Part shown: positions 26,634 to 34,433 of the stretch, in pieces | Position numbering within the stretch: the first letter of the stretch is position 1 | How the letters are laid out: every line of letters starts with the position of its first letter | Origin: Cryobacterium flavum | GTDB lineage: Bacteria; Actinomycetota; Actinomycetes; Actinomycetales; Microbacteriaceae | NCBI RefSeq assembly: GCF_900103805.1 | Contig: NZ_FNIB01000001.1 | Coordinates: forward strand, 310,001 to 374,000 | Length of the DNA: 64,000 nt | Reading direction: 5' to 3' | Notes under the pieces: generated by a model | What the model was told of the DNA's origin: nothing | What the model saw: only the letters and a program-made list of their open reading frames with translations | Database searches by the model: none | Program-made: the position numbers and the translations under genes

Positions 26634-27940
26634 TGGGCTGGGTTGCGATCGACGGGCTGCGCGTCGCCTACGGTGACACGCGGGTGCTCGACGACGTCAG
26701 TTTGCGCATACCGCGCGGCAGTCTCGTCGCCGTTCTCGGCCCGAGCGGATGCGGCAAGACCACCCTCCTGCGCGCGGTCGCCGGTTTGTTGCCGGTCACC
26801 GCCGGCACCATCACGGTAGGCGGACGCCTCGTCACCGGCCCCGGCGTGCAGCGCGCGCCGGAGAAACGCGGAATGGGTTGGGTTCCGCAGGACGCCTCGC
26901 TGTTTCCGCACCTCACGGTGGGCGAGAACATCGGCTTCGGACTGCCCCGCACCAAGCAGAGCGACGACCTGTATTGCGAACCCGGCGAGGCTCCCGGGGG
27001 AGTCGCCGGGCTGTTCGCCGGTTTCACCCGGCGCGGGCGTGCGAACCGGGCAAGGCCGGCGTCGTCGCCCGTCCGCCCGCTCATCGGCGGGCCGGGTTCC
27101 GTCCCTGCTGCGCCGGGGCGCGGCCCCGCCTCCGGTACACCGGGGCACACCCACCTCGCGCCGGCGCCGATCACTCCCGACCGCAGCCGCCAATACAGCC
27201 GCGCCGCTCGCATCGTTGAGCTCGCCAGCCTGGTCGGCCTGTCCGACCTGGTAGACCGTGCCCCCTCGCAGCTCTCCGGCGGTCAGGCCCAACGCGTGTC
27301 GCTGGCCCGAGCGCTGGCCCCCCGCCCCGACCTCATGCTGCTCGACGAACCGTTTGCGGCCCTCGACCCGCTGTTGCGTTCGGCCCTGCGCACCGAGGTC
27401 GCGGCCCTGCTGCATGCCCAGCACAACACGAGCCTGCTCGTGACCCACGACCAGGAAGAGGCGCTCTCGCTCGCCGACTTCGTGGCCGTCATGCGCGGCG
27501 GCGAGATTTTGCAGTTCGGCACCCCAGCGGATGTCTACGAACGCCCGGTCGACCCCTGGGTCGCCGGGTTCGTCGGCGACACCGTCGAGCTCGACGGCAT
27601 CTGGCGGGGTGGCCGCGTCGACTGCGCGCTCGGCTCGCTCCCGGCGGACTGGATGGGCGCACCGAGCGACGTGGGCGCAGCATCCGCTCCCGCCGACGGA
27701 CCGAGCGTACGCGTGCTGCTTCGCCCCGAATGGTTGACCCTCGCCGAGCCCGCAGCCGACTCGAAAACGGATGCCGTCACCACAGCCATCGCGTACGCCG
27801 GCCACGACGCCCTGGTGAGTTTCACCCTCCCGGGCGGCCTCGTCGTGCGCGCCCGCGTCGCTGCCCCCGACCTGCCGCGCGTCGGCGACCGGGTCACCCT
27901 GGGCGTGCGCCAGAACGCCCTCGCCTACCCGCTCGCGTAG
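26633..27940 (+). CDS. Fe(III) ABC transporter ATPase with an ~80-residue insertion
   Basis: 435 residues, about 80 longer than FbpC-type proteins. Walker A GPSGCGKT (36-43), Q-loop WVPQDASLF (83-91), signature LSGGQ (214-218), Walker B LMLLDEP (234-240), H-loop LVTHDQEEA, and a C-terminal TOBE-like domain (LLRPEWLTL ... LGVRQNALAYPLA). Residues ~107-186, between the Q-loop and the signature, are a Pro/Gly/Arg-rich stretch absent from normal family members. It lies in the helical subdomain that contacts the permease. All catalytic motifs are intact and the frame is open, so the protein may still work. Its 3' end is partly duplicated at 28504-28614. Confidence 0.92.
   Translation: MGWVAIDGLRVAYGDTRVLDDVSLRIPRGSLVAVLGPSGCGKTTLLRAVAGLLPVTAGTITVGGRLVTGPGVQRAPEKRGMGWVPQDASLFPHLTVGENIGFGLPRTKQSDDLYCEPGEAPGGVAGLFAGFTRRGRANRARPASSPVRPLIGGPGSVPAAPGRGPASGTPGHTHLAPAPITPDRSRQYSRAARIVELASLVGLSDLVDRAPSQLSGGQAQRVSLARALAPRPDLMLLDEPFAALDPLLRSALRTEVAALLHAQHNTSLLVTHDQEEALSLADFVAVMRGGEILQFGTPADVYERPVDPWVAGFVGDTVELDGIWRGGRVDCALGSLPADWMGAPSDVGAASAPADGPSVRVLLRPEWLTLAEPAADSKTDAVTTAIAYAGHDALVSFTLPGGLVVRARVAAPDLPRVGDRVTLGVRQNALAYPLA
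26951..27190 (+). other. In-frame inserted GC-rich multi-hairpin segment in the ATPase gene
   Basis: This segment encodes the extra low-complexity residues of the iron ATPase. Its DNA has closely spaced perfect hairpins: CGCCGG(TTTCAC)CCGGCG, GCCCGC(TCATCG)GCGGGC and GGGGC(GCG)GCCCC. That fits a palindromic element inserted in frame rather than a protein domain. Confidence 0.6.
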
Positions 27941-27988
27941 CTCACTGTGCAAAGAACCGGCCTGCGGAGGCGGCTGGTAGACCCAGGG

Positions 27989-28393
27989 TCAGGCGGCCGG
28001 GAAATAAAGGGTCGACACGATTGAATCAAATCGGAGCGCCGATATGGCGACCTGACGTACCTGGGTCGCAGTATTTCCGGCGCAAGACACCGTCATGTCT
28101 CCGCCCCCACTCGGCATCGTCAGCAGTGCGGTCGAGGAAAAGGAGGTCATGGGTCCGGTAGTAGAGAACGGTGCGATGAATTGACCGCGCCAAGTAGAAC
28201 CACCGTCAATCTGGCAGACTCCCGCCGCACCGGCTTCGCCGACCAGCTCGCTGGCAGCGGTTTGGTCCACGGCTCCTGTGGGCGTGCAACCTAGCAATGA
28301 CCGTGCAAGGAATGCAACGGCACCCGTACCGAGAAACTTCGTCTTTTGACTCAGACTCCTTAAACTACAGACGAGGCAAATGGGTATCGACAC
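27989..28393 (-). CDS. Small putative secreted/lipoprotein, unknown function
   Basis: Up to 134 residues. After a basic start (SQKTK) comes a hydrophobic stretch GTGAVAFLARSLLGC that could be a signal with lipobox LLGC, then a Ser/Thr/Gly-rich domain with two Cys (GVCQIDGG, MTVSCAGN) that could form a disulfide. GC is lower than the surrounding genes and there is no strong ribosome site; the true start may be a GTG nearer the hydrophobic segment. It is not recognised. It could be a real small exported protein or a chance frame in a rearranged region. Confidence 0.45.
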   Translation of the reverse strand: MSIPICLVCSLRSLSQKTKFLGTGAVAFLARSLLGCTPTGAVDQTAASELVGEAGAAGVCQIDGGSTWRGQFIAPFSTTGPMTSFSSTALLTMPSGGGDMTVSCAGNTATQVRQVAISALRFDSIVSTLYFPAA

Positions 28394-28412
28394 ATTAGGC
28401 GTGGTCGATGCA

Positions 28413-28614
28413 TTTCGACCCTCCCGCCGCCCTGCCTCCGCTCACTAGAGTGAGCTTGCTCGCACCCGAAGCGGCGCGAAAAAACTCGAAACGAGGCTCC
28501 ATGGCCGGCGGGCTGGATGCGCACGCCAAATTTGAACGACGTGGGCGTAGCATCCGTTCCCGCCGACGGAACCCCGGTGTGCGCCAGAGCGCCCTCGCCT
28601 ATCCGCTGGCGTAA
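28413..28614 (+). pseudogene. Chimeric fossil: IclR leader copy fused to the iron ATPase 3' end
   Basis: Bases 28413-28509 are a diverged copy of the IclR leader at about 30947-31043. They share TTCGACCCTC, CTAGAGTGAGC, AAAAAACT, GAAACGAGGC and CCATGGCCGGC. From 28504 the sequence instead matches the iron ATPase gene near 27645-27702 (GACGTGGGCG, GCATCCG, TCCCGCCGACGGA) and then jumps to its last 38 bases (encoding GVRQSALAYPLA before the stop). The ATG at 28501 opens a 37-codon frame ending at the equivalent stop. It is a relic of duplication and deletion and probably has no function as a protein. Confidence 0.75.
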
Positions 28615-28701
28615 CCCGAGCACGTATCGCGCCGTCGTTTGCTGATCTCGCGCTTTTAGGACTGGAAATCGATCATTTCTTCGAAATTACGTAAGGGCGT
28701 C

Positions 28702-28739
28702 ACGAGGCTACGAGGCTACGAGACTACGAGACTACGAGG
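28702..28739. repeat. 8-bp tandem repeat
   Basis: Four full units and a partial one: ACGAGGCT, ACGAGGCT, ACGAGACT, ACGAGACT, ACGAGG. It lies between the chimeric fossil and the DUF222/HNH gene. Confidence 0.85.
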
Positions 28740-28756
28740 ATTCGTGACGAGTAGTC

Positions 28757-28786
28757 AGCGGCGCACTCACTAGCTACTGCGCCGCT
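28757..28786. repeat. Perfect 9-bp inverted repeat upstream of DUF222/HNH gene
   Basis: AGCGGCGCA (28757-28765) and TGCGCCGCT (28778-28786) with a 12-nt loop. No U-tract follows, so it is not a clear terminator. It may be an end or target structure of the neighbouring element. Confidence 0.6.
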
Positions 28787-28899
28787 GCAAGGGACGACGG
28801 GGATGTTTTCGTGAAGTGTGTCCGCGATGCGCTTCTGAGTTTTACTCGTTTTTGTGTTCGATTTGCGGTAGAATTGCCGTGAAGGAGGCACTGGCGCCC

Positions 28900-30828
28900 A
28901 TGTTCATGGAGAACCCGAGTGAGACCCGTTCGAACCCCGTTATCGAGGCGGTCGAACAGGCACGGGGCATTCTTCTGGACGCGTTGGACGGGGTGTCGTT
29001 CGGGCTGCTCGGCGATGAAGAGTCGTTGAGCATGCTGCTCGCACTGGAGAGCGTGGGCCGGGTCGTCGACGGTGCCCGAGTGCTCTCCACAACCGACGTA
29101 CTGCGCCGCTCCGAGTACTTTGACGCTGCGGCCGCACAGGCTGCCGCACAGGCTGCCGCCCAGGCTGCGGTTGCCCAGGCTGGGGTTGATCGGAGCGCCG
29201 CCACCCAGAATGCCAGCGCGCGGAATGCCGGTGCCGAGACTGCTGGTGCGGGGAATGCTGGCGGGGAGAATTCTGGCGCGGAGAATTCTGGCGCGGATTC
29301 CGTGACGCCGGACAGTGCTGCGCCAGCTTCGGCAGTGGTTTCGAGCGTGGCCGGCGGTGCGGCAGCGCTGGCGGCGCCGACACTGGCGCGGCGGCTGGGC
29401 TGTCGCAGCGGGGCCGAGCTGGTCTGCACCCTCGCCCGCATCTCCCGCAGTGAAGTACGGCAGCGGGCCACGCTCGGTGAGAAAGCCGGCCAGCGGATGC
29501 TCCTCGGCCGCCCCCTCACCGCCACCTATCCTGTTCTCGGTGACGCACTGCAGGGCGGGGCGCTCGGGGTGGAGCAGGCGCGGGTGATCGTTCAGGTGCT
29601 CGACGGGCTCCGCTCCGAGGTGCTGGCCCCAGACCTCGACCGGGTCGAACGCTCCCTCGTCGCGAGTGGGTCCGGTGCGATCACCCCGGAGACTGAGGGG
29701 CTGCCGGGGGCGGGGATCGCGTTCTCGCCGGAGTTGTTGCGGCAGCAGGGCATCCATTGGAAAGCACGCCTCGCCCCCGACGGTTCGGCGCCCGGCGAGA
29801 CCCCGACCGAGCGGCGCAGCTGGCTCACCTTCGGCACCCTGGCCAACGGCGGCTACAGCCTCAACGGCTGGTTCACCACCCTGGACCGGGCCATCATCGG
29901 CAACGTCTTCGACACGTATCTCTCCGCCGCAGCGGCGAACCCGGTCCCCGGTGCCACCGACACTCCCTCCCCCGACACCGCCCGAGTCGTCGACGCCACC
30001 CTGGCGCCCGATGTGACACCGTGTGCCCGGGTCGAGTTCCGTGAAACCGAGCACGATGGGCACGACAACTGCGGCACACCACCGAAGGGAACCAGCACCG
30101 CGGTGAACACGTCGGGCCGAGCAGGGGAAGCCTGCGTGCCGGGCAAGGCAGGAGTCGAACGGGGCTCCGACCCGCCCGACCCGCTCAGTCCCGCTGCGCT
30201 TAGTCCGTGTCCGCAGCAGCCCGACGACATCCGCTCCCGTAGTGAGAAGCAGGCCGGCATCCTCCGCGCCGTATTCGAAGCCGCCGCCCGACACCCGGGC
30301 ACCCCGACGATGGGCGGAGCCGCCCCGACCGTGCTCGTACACATCAACATCACCGACCTCCTCGACGGCCGCGGCGCCGGCTGGATTGACGGCATCGACG
30401 GCGCGCTCAGCCCCGGCCAGGTCGATGAGTTGATCTGCGCCGGCGGCTACCAGCCCGTGCTGTTCGGCCACACCGGCACCATCCTGCACCTCGGCCGCAG
30501 CAATCGATTCTTCACCGCTACACAACGCCGAGCCCTGGCGGCTCGGGACGGTGGTTGTGTCATCCCTGGCTGCACCGTGCCGCCCCACTTCACCCAAGCC
30601 CACCACGTCACACCGTGGAGCCAGGGCGGCCTCACCGATATCGATAACGCCGTGCTGCTCTGCAACGCCGCCCACAGCAGTATCGAAACATCCGGCTGGG
30701 ACATTCAGATGCGCGGCGGCCGCCCGTGGATCCGCGGACCCCTCGCCTTCGACCCCACCCAAATCTGGCGCCCCGCCGGCCAGAATCGCGCCGCCACCCC
30801 CGCGGAGAAACCCACCTGGGAAAAGTAG
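28900..30828 (+). CDS. DUF222 / HNH endonuclease-domain protein (13E12 repeat family)
   Basis: 642 residues from the ATG at 28900 (GGAGG lies 11 nt upstream; a second ATG six bases later is possible). The N-terminal DUF222 helical domain is interrupted at about residues 80-145 by a low-complexity Ala/Gln then Asn/Gly/Ala segment (AAAQ units, then NAGAE/NSGAE-like units). The C-terminal HNH nuclease reads GGCVIPGC ... FTQAHHVTPWSQGGLTDIDN ... LLCNAAHSSIE, with zinc Cys and HH catalytic residues present. The family is multicopy in actinobacteria and linked to mobile repeats; its biochemical role is unproven. A TAGAAT -10-like box is at about 28870. Confidence 0.9.
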   Translation: MFMENPSETRSNPVIEAVEQARGILLDALDGVSFGLLGDEESLSMLLALESVGRVVDGARVLSTTDVLRRSEYFDAAAAQAAAQAAAQAAVAQAGVDRSAATQNASARNAGAETAGAGNAGGENSGAENSGADSVTPDSAAPASAVVSSVAGGAAALAAPTLARRLGCRSGAELVCTLARISRSEVRQRATLGEKAGQRMLLGRPLTATYPVLGDALQGGALGVEQARVIVQVLDGLRSEVLAPDLDRVERSLVASGSGAITPETEGLPGAGIAFSPELLRQQGIHWKARLAPDGSAPGETPTERRSWLTFGTLANGGYSLNGWFTTLDRAIIGNVFDTYLSAAAANPVPGATDTPSPDTARVVDATLAPDVTPCARVEFRETEHDGHDNCGTPPKGTSTAVNTSGRAGEACVPGKAGVERGSDPPDPLSPAALSPCPQQPDDIRSRSEKQAGILRAVFEAAARHPGTPTMGGAAPTVLVHINITDLLDGRGAGWIDGIDGALSPGQVDELICAGGYQPVLFGHTGTILHLGRSNRFFTATQRRALAARDGGCVIPGCTVPPHFTQAHHVTPWSQGGLTDIDNAVLLCNAAHSSIETSGWDIQMRGGRPWIRGPLAFDPTQIWRPAGQNRAATPAEKPTWEK

Positions 30829-31032
30829 CGCCCGTCGCACGGGCAGCGCACCCGACGCAGCGCTGGCAGGGCACGGGCACGGGCGCGCGTGCCGCAATCC
30901 GCCACAGTGACCCAGCAGCCTAGCCGAAGCCCCGAACGGGGGACCTTCGACCCTCGCGCCCACACAGCGCCGCTGACTAGAGTGAGCCTGCCAGCGCGAT
31001 GAAAGCGCGCAAAAAACTTGAAACGAGGCACC

Positions 31033-31839
31033 ATGGCCGGCCACACGAACGCCCCCGGGCAGTCGGTGACCAGCCGGGTGCTGAGCATTCTGGCGGCGTT
31101 CGAACACAGCGCATCCGCTCGGTCGTTATCGGAGATCAGCCGCGAGAGCGGGCTGCCGCAGAGCACCGCACACCGCCTGCTCGGCGAGCTCGAGACCTGG
31201 GGCGCCGTGCAGCGGGATGCCCAGGGCCGCTACCAAATCGGCCTGCGCCTCTGGGAACTCGGCCAGCACGCCGGCCGCAAACTGCGGGATGTGGCCCGGC
31301 CCTACCTGCAGGACCTGTTCGGCTTGACCCAGGAGACCGTACACCTCGCCATTCGCGACGGCGCCGAGGTGCTCTACATCGACCGGGTCTATGGCAGCCG
31401 GCGCGTGCCGCAGGCCAGCCGGGTCGGCGGTCGTCTGCCGCTGCACGCCACCGCGGTGGGCCGGGCCATTCTGGCCTTCGAAGAGGAATGGGTGCAGAAC
31501 GCCGTGCTCGACGGCGAACTCGTGCGCCGCACGCCGCTGACCAAGACCGATCCGGCCGAGCTGCGCCGGGAGCTCGGCAAGATTAGCGAAATCGGTTTCG
31601 CCCTCGCCTCCGAAGAAGTACGACAGGGCTCGTGCTCGCTCGCGGTGCCGGTGTTTCAGGCGCCGGGCAAGATTTTCGGGGCGCTCGGCATTGTGCTGCC
31701 CACCTCGCGGGCGCACCAGCTGGAGCGCTACCTGCCGGTTCTGCAGGGCACGGCGCAGCGCATCCAAGCCGGAATCGCGCACCTGCCACCGGCCACCCTG
31801 CGCCTGCCGGCCAGCGTGGCGAAACCCACTCAGCCGTGA
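31033..31839 (+). CDS. IclR-family transcriptional regulator
   Basis: 268 residues. Winged HTH (VTSRVLSILAAFEHSASARS, LSEISRESGLPQSTAHRLLG) followed by the IclR effector domain (RLPLHATAVGRAILAF, QGSCSLAVPVFQAPG). The ATG at 31033 follows GAGG by 4 nt. It stands directly before, and in the same direction as, the P450/phenol-kinase operon, so it is the likely local regulator. Members often bind aromatic acids. Its leader has a degenerate copy at 28413-28509. Confidence 0.9.
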   Translation: MAGHTNAPGQSVTSRVLSILAAFEHSASARSLSEISRESGLPQSTAHRLLGELETWGAVQRDAQGRYQIGLRLWELGQHAGRKLRDVARPYLQDLFGLTQETVHLAIRDGAEVLYIDRVYGSRRVPQASRVGGRLPLHATAVGRAILAFEEEWVQNAVLDGELVRRTPLTKTDPAELRRELGKISEIGFALASEEVRQGSCSLAVPVFQAPGKIFGALGIVLPTSRAHQLERYLPVLQGTAQRIQAGIAHLPPATLRLPASVAKPTQP

Positions 31840-31841
31840 AG

Positions 31842-31858
31842 CCACTTCCATCCAGTGG
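31842..31858. promoter_or_regulatory. Candidate IclR operator ahead of the P450 operon
   Basis: CCACTTCCATCCAGTGG has perfect CCACT/AGTGG arms around a 7-nt centre, in the 104-bp gap between the IclR stop and the P450 start. The TTCCATCCAGTGGGA core looks like an IclR-type pseudo-palindrome, which is inference. Confidence 0.4.
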
Positions 31859-31943
31859 GACACTCCGGTGATCGAAGCTACCGCCGCGTCTTAGATAGAT
31901 CTCGTCGACCTCAAAGTTGAGAAAAGCAAACCAAGGAGCCATC

Positions 31944-33269
31944 GTGACCGCGCAATTCGCCCTCGCCCATCCGGCCGCCGCGACCGGCCAATGCCCGGTC
32001 GCGCACGGTGCCTCAGAACACGGTGTCCCAACGAAGAACCACGGCTATGCCCCCTTCGCGATGACTGACCCGTTCCCCTCCTACGCCGCCCTGCGCGAGA
32101 ACGAACCGGTCATGTTCGATGAGGAGCTCGGCTACTTCATCGTGTCCCGCTACGACGACGTCAAGGCCACCTTCGACAACTGGCAGGTCTTCAGCAGCGA
32201 GAATGCCCAGGCCCCGGTGCGGCCCCGCGGCGCAGCGGCCACCACGATCATGAACGATGGCGGCTTCACCGCCTACTCCGGCCTGAGTGCCCGCATCCCC
32301 CCGGAGCACACCCGCTTGCGCGCCATCGTGCAGAAGGAATTCACGCCGCGCCGCTACAAGAAGCTCGAACCCACCATTCGCGAGAACACGGCACGCCTGC
32401 TCACGCAAATGCTGTCTCACCCGGATGCCCGCGGCGACTTCCTCAAAGACGTCGCGGTGGACATCCCCACCATCACCATCCTCGGACTGCTCGGCGTCGG
32501 CCCCGAGATGGTCGCGACCTACAAGAAGTGGTCCGACTCCCGCGCCGCCATGACCTGGGGCGACCTGACGGACGACGAGCAAATTCCGCACGCGCACAAC
32601 CTCGTGGACTACTGGACCGAGTGCCTGCGCCTCGTGAAGAACGCCCACGACCAACTCGAGAACAACGAAAACGGCGACAACCTCGTCTTCGACCTCGTGC
32701 AGGCGCAGTCCACCGGCTCCGAGATCTCCGACCACGAGATCGCCTCGGTCTGTTACAGCCTGCTCTTTGCCGGCCACGAGACCACGACAACACTGATCTC
32801 GAATACCATCCGCGAACTGCTCGCCCACCCCGCCGAGTGGCAGAAGCTGATCGACGACCCGAGCCGCATCCCGACCGCGATCGACGAGACGCTGCGCTTC
32901 TCCCCGAGCATCGTCGGCTGGCGGCGCAAGGCACTCGAAGACACCGAGATCGGCGGCGTAAAGATTCCGGCCGGGTCGAACATCCTCTTGCTGATGGGCT
33001 CGGCCAACCGCGACCCCGGCACCTTCGAGCAGCCAGAAACCTTCGACATCAACCGGGTCAATGCCCGCAACCACCTGTCGTTCGGCTTTGGCATCCACTA
33101 CTGCCTCGGCAACATGCTCGCCAAGATGCAAGACAAAATCGTCGTCGAAGAGACCCTCAAAGCGGCACCGGGGCTGCGCCTGATCGACGCCGAAAAGATC
33201 GAGTTCGGAGACAACCTGTCGTTCAGGGCGCCCACCTCGGTGCCCGTCACCTGGGGAGAAAATAAATGA
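31944..33269 (+). CDS. creJ: Cytochrome P450, CreJ-like (alkylphenyl-phosphate oxidase)
   Basis: 441 residues. P450 landmarks: I-helix AGHETTT (about 276-282), E-x-x-R as ETLR (315-318), and haem loop FGFGIHYCLG with Cys387. The GTG start at 31944 has AAGGAG 5 nt upstream. No fused reductase; a 2Fe-2S ferredoxin and its reductase are in the same operon. The operon matches in content and order the Corynebacterium cre genes, where CreJ oxidises the alkyl carbon of a phosphorylated alkylphenol such as 4-cresyl phosphate. The symbol rests on that colinearity; the substrate is not shown by sequence alone. Confidence 0.85.
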   Translation: MTAQFALAHPAAATGQCPVAHGASEHGVPTKNHGYAPFAMTDPFPSYAALRENEPVMFDEELGYFIVSRYDDVKATFDNWQVFSSENAQAPVRPRGAAATTIMNDGGFTAYSGLSARIPPEHTRLRAIVQKEFTPRRYKKLEPTIRENTARLLTQMLSHPDARGDFLKDVAVDIPTITILGLLGVGPEMVATYKKWSDSRAAMTWGDLTDDEQIPHAHNLVDYWTECLRLVKNAHDQLENNENGDNLVFDLVQAQSTGSEISDHEIASVCYSLLFAGHETTTTLISNTIRELLAHPAEWQKLIDDPSRIPTAIDETLRFSPSIVGWRRKALEDTEIGGVKIPAGSNILLLMGSANRDPGTFEQPETFDINRVNARNHLSFGFGIHYCLGNMLAKMQDKIVVEETLKAAPGLRLIDAEKIEFGDNLSFRAPTSVPVTWGENK

Positions 33270-34366
33270 CCACCACACCGTACATTCAGTTTTTCGACGG
33301 CACGGATGCTCCCCGCCACGACCTGCTCGGCGGCAAGTGCGCCTCGCTGGTCGCCCTCACCCAGGCCGGCATGCCGGTGCCGCCCGGCTTCGCCATCACC
33401 ACCGCCTCCTACGACGCGTTCATCGCCGCCGCCGGGATCGAACAGGACATCCACTCGATGCTGGCCAGCCTCGACGCCGACGACGTGGCCGAGGTCGATC
33501 GGGTCTCGGCCCAGCTGCGCTACGAGATCGAGAGCCGCCCGGTGCCCGCCGCCGTGCGCGCCGACTTCGTTGCCGCCTACCACGCACTTCAGGCGCGGTT
33601 CAGCGAACCGGTTCCGGTGGCCGTGCGCTCCTCCGCGACCGCCGAGGACCTGCCAGACGCGAGCTTCGCCGGCCAGCAGGACACCTATCTATGGCTGAAC
33701 GGTATCGACGACGTCACCGAGCACATCCGTCGCTGCTGGGCCTCACTGTTCACCTCCCGCGCGATCACCTACCGGCTCAAGAACAACATCCCGGGCGAGG
33801 GCCTCTCCATGGCCGTCGCCGTGCAGAAGATGGTCAATGCCCGCGCTGCCGGCGTCGCCATCACCATGGATCCGACCACCGGCGACCGCTCCAAGATCGT
33901 CATGGAGGCCTCCTACGGCCTCGGCGAATTGGTCGTCTCCGGCCTGGTCACCCCCGACAACGTCACCGTCGACAAGATCATGCTCATGGTCGTCAAGCGC
34001 GTGATCGGCGATAAGCACGCCGAGCTCGTGCCCGATGCGGCCAACGGGGCACTGGTCGAACTCGAGGTGTCGGCCGCTCGCCGCGGGGTGCTCTCGATCA
34101 GCGAGACCGAGATCACCGCCATCGCGACCATCGCCAAGAAGGCCGAGAAGCACTTCAAATGCCCGCAGGACATCGAGTGGGCCCTCGACCGCGACCTGCC
34201 CGATGGCCAAAACCTATTGCTGCTGCAGTCCCGCCCCGAGACCGTGCATTCTTCGCGCAGTTCAGATACGCGAACGGATGCCGTTGCCGTCGCCTCCACC
34301 GCCGGGTACGGCATCGAGAGCATCACCCGATCACTTCTGGTGCAGGCCGGCAAACCAACGATATAA
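33266..34366 (+). CDS. creI: Phenol/alkylphenol kinase, ATP-binding subunit (PPDK N-terminal type)
   Basis: 366 residues, matching only the ATP-grasp N-terminal domain of PEP synthase/pyruvate phosphate dikinase: LLGGKCASLVALTQAGMPVP, VAVRSSATAEDLPDASFAGQ, YRLKNNIPGEGLSMAVAVQK, MEASYGLGELVVSGLVTPD and CPQDIEWALD. The size equals the small subunit of phenylphosphate synthase. It pairs with the next gene, which holds the swivelling His domain. Together they should phosphorylate a phenolic OH using ATP (releasing AMP and Pi). ATGA overlap with the P450. The H/I naming follows gene order and is tentative. Confidence 0.85.
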   Translation: MTTTPYIQFFDGTDAPRHDLLGGKCASLVALTQAGMPVPPGFAITTASYDAFIAAAGIEQDIHSMLASLDADDVAEVDRVSAQLRYEIESRPVPAAVRADFVAAYHALQARFSEPVPVAVRSSATAEDLPDASFAGQQDTYLWLNGIDDVTEHIRRCWASLFTSRAITYRLKNNIPGEGLSMAVAVQKMVNARAAGVAITMDPTTGDRSKIVMEASYGLGELVVSGLVTPDNVTVDKIMLMVVKRVIGDKHAELVPDAANGALVELEVSAARRGVLSISETEITAIATIAKKAEKHFKCPQDIEWALDRDLPDGQNLLLLQSRPETVHSSRSSDTRTDAVAVASTAGYGIESITRSLLVQAGKPTI

Positions 34367-34433
34367 ACCCGACCTGCGCCATCCGCTTGGAAAGTCATTT
34401 CACCCGCGCACCACCTTCGAGAACGGTTTTCTT

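Noticed and set aside
28702-28739. CRISPR-like tandem repeats
   Set aside because: Units are 8 bp and contiguous with no spacers, and no cas gene is nearby.
29120-29310. Repeat array in the DUF222 gene as a mobile minisatellite insertion
   Set aside because: Units are imperfect, in frame and merge into coding sequence; slippage within the gene is a simpler explanation.
28774-31107. Very long open frame antisense to the DUF222/HNH gene
   Set aside because: GC-rich codon bias commonly opens the opposite strand. The sense frame has DUF222 and HNH motifs; the antisense translation has no domain and is Gly/Arg-rich.
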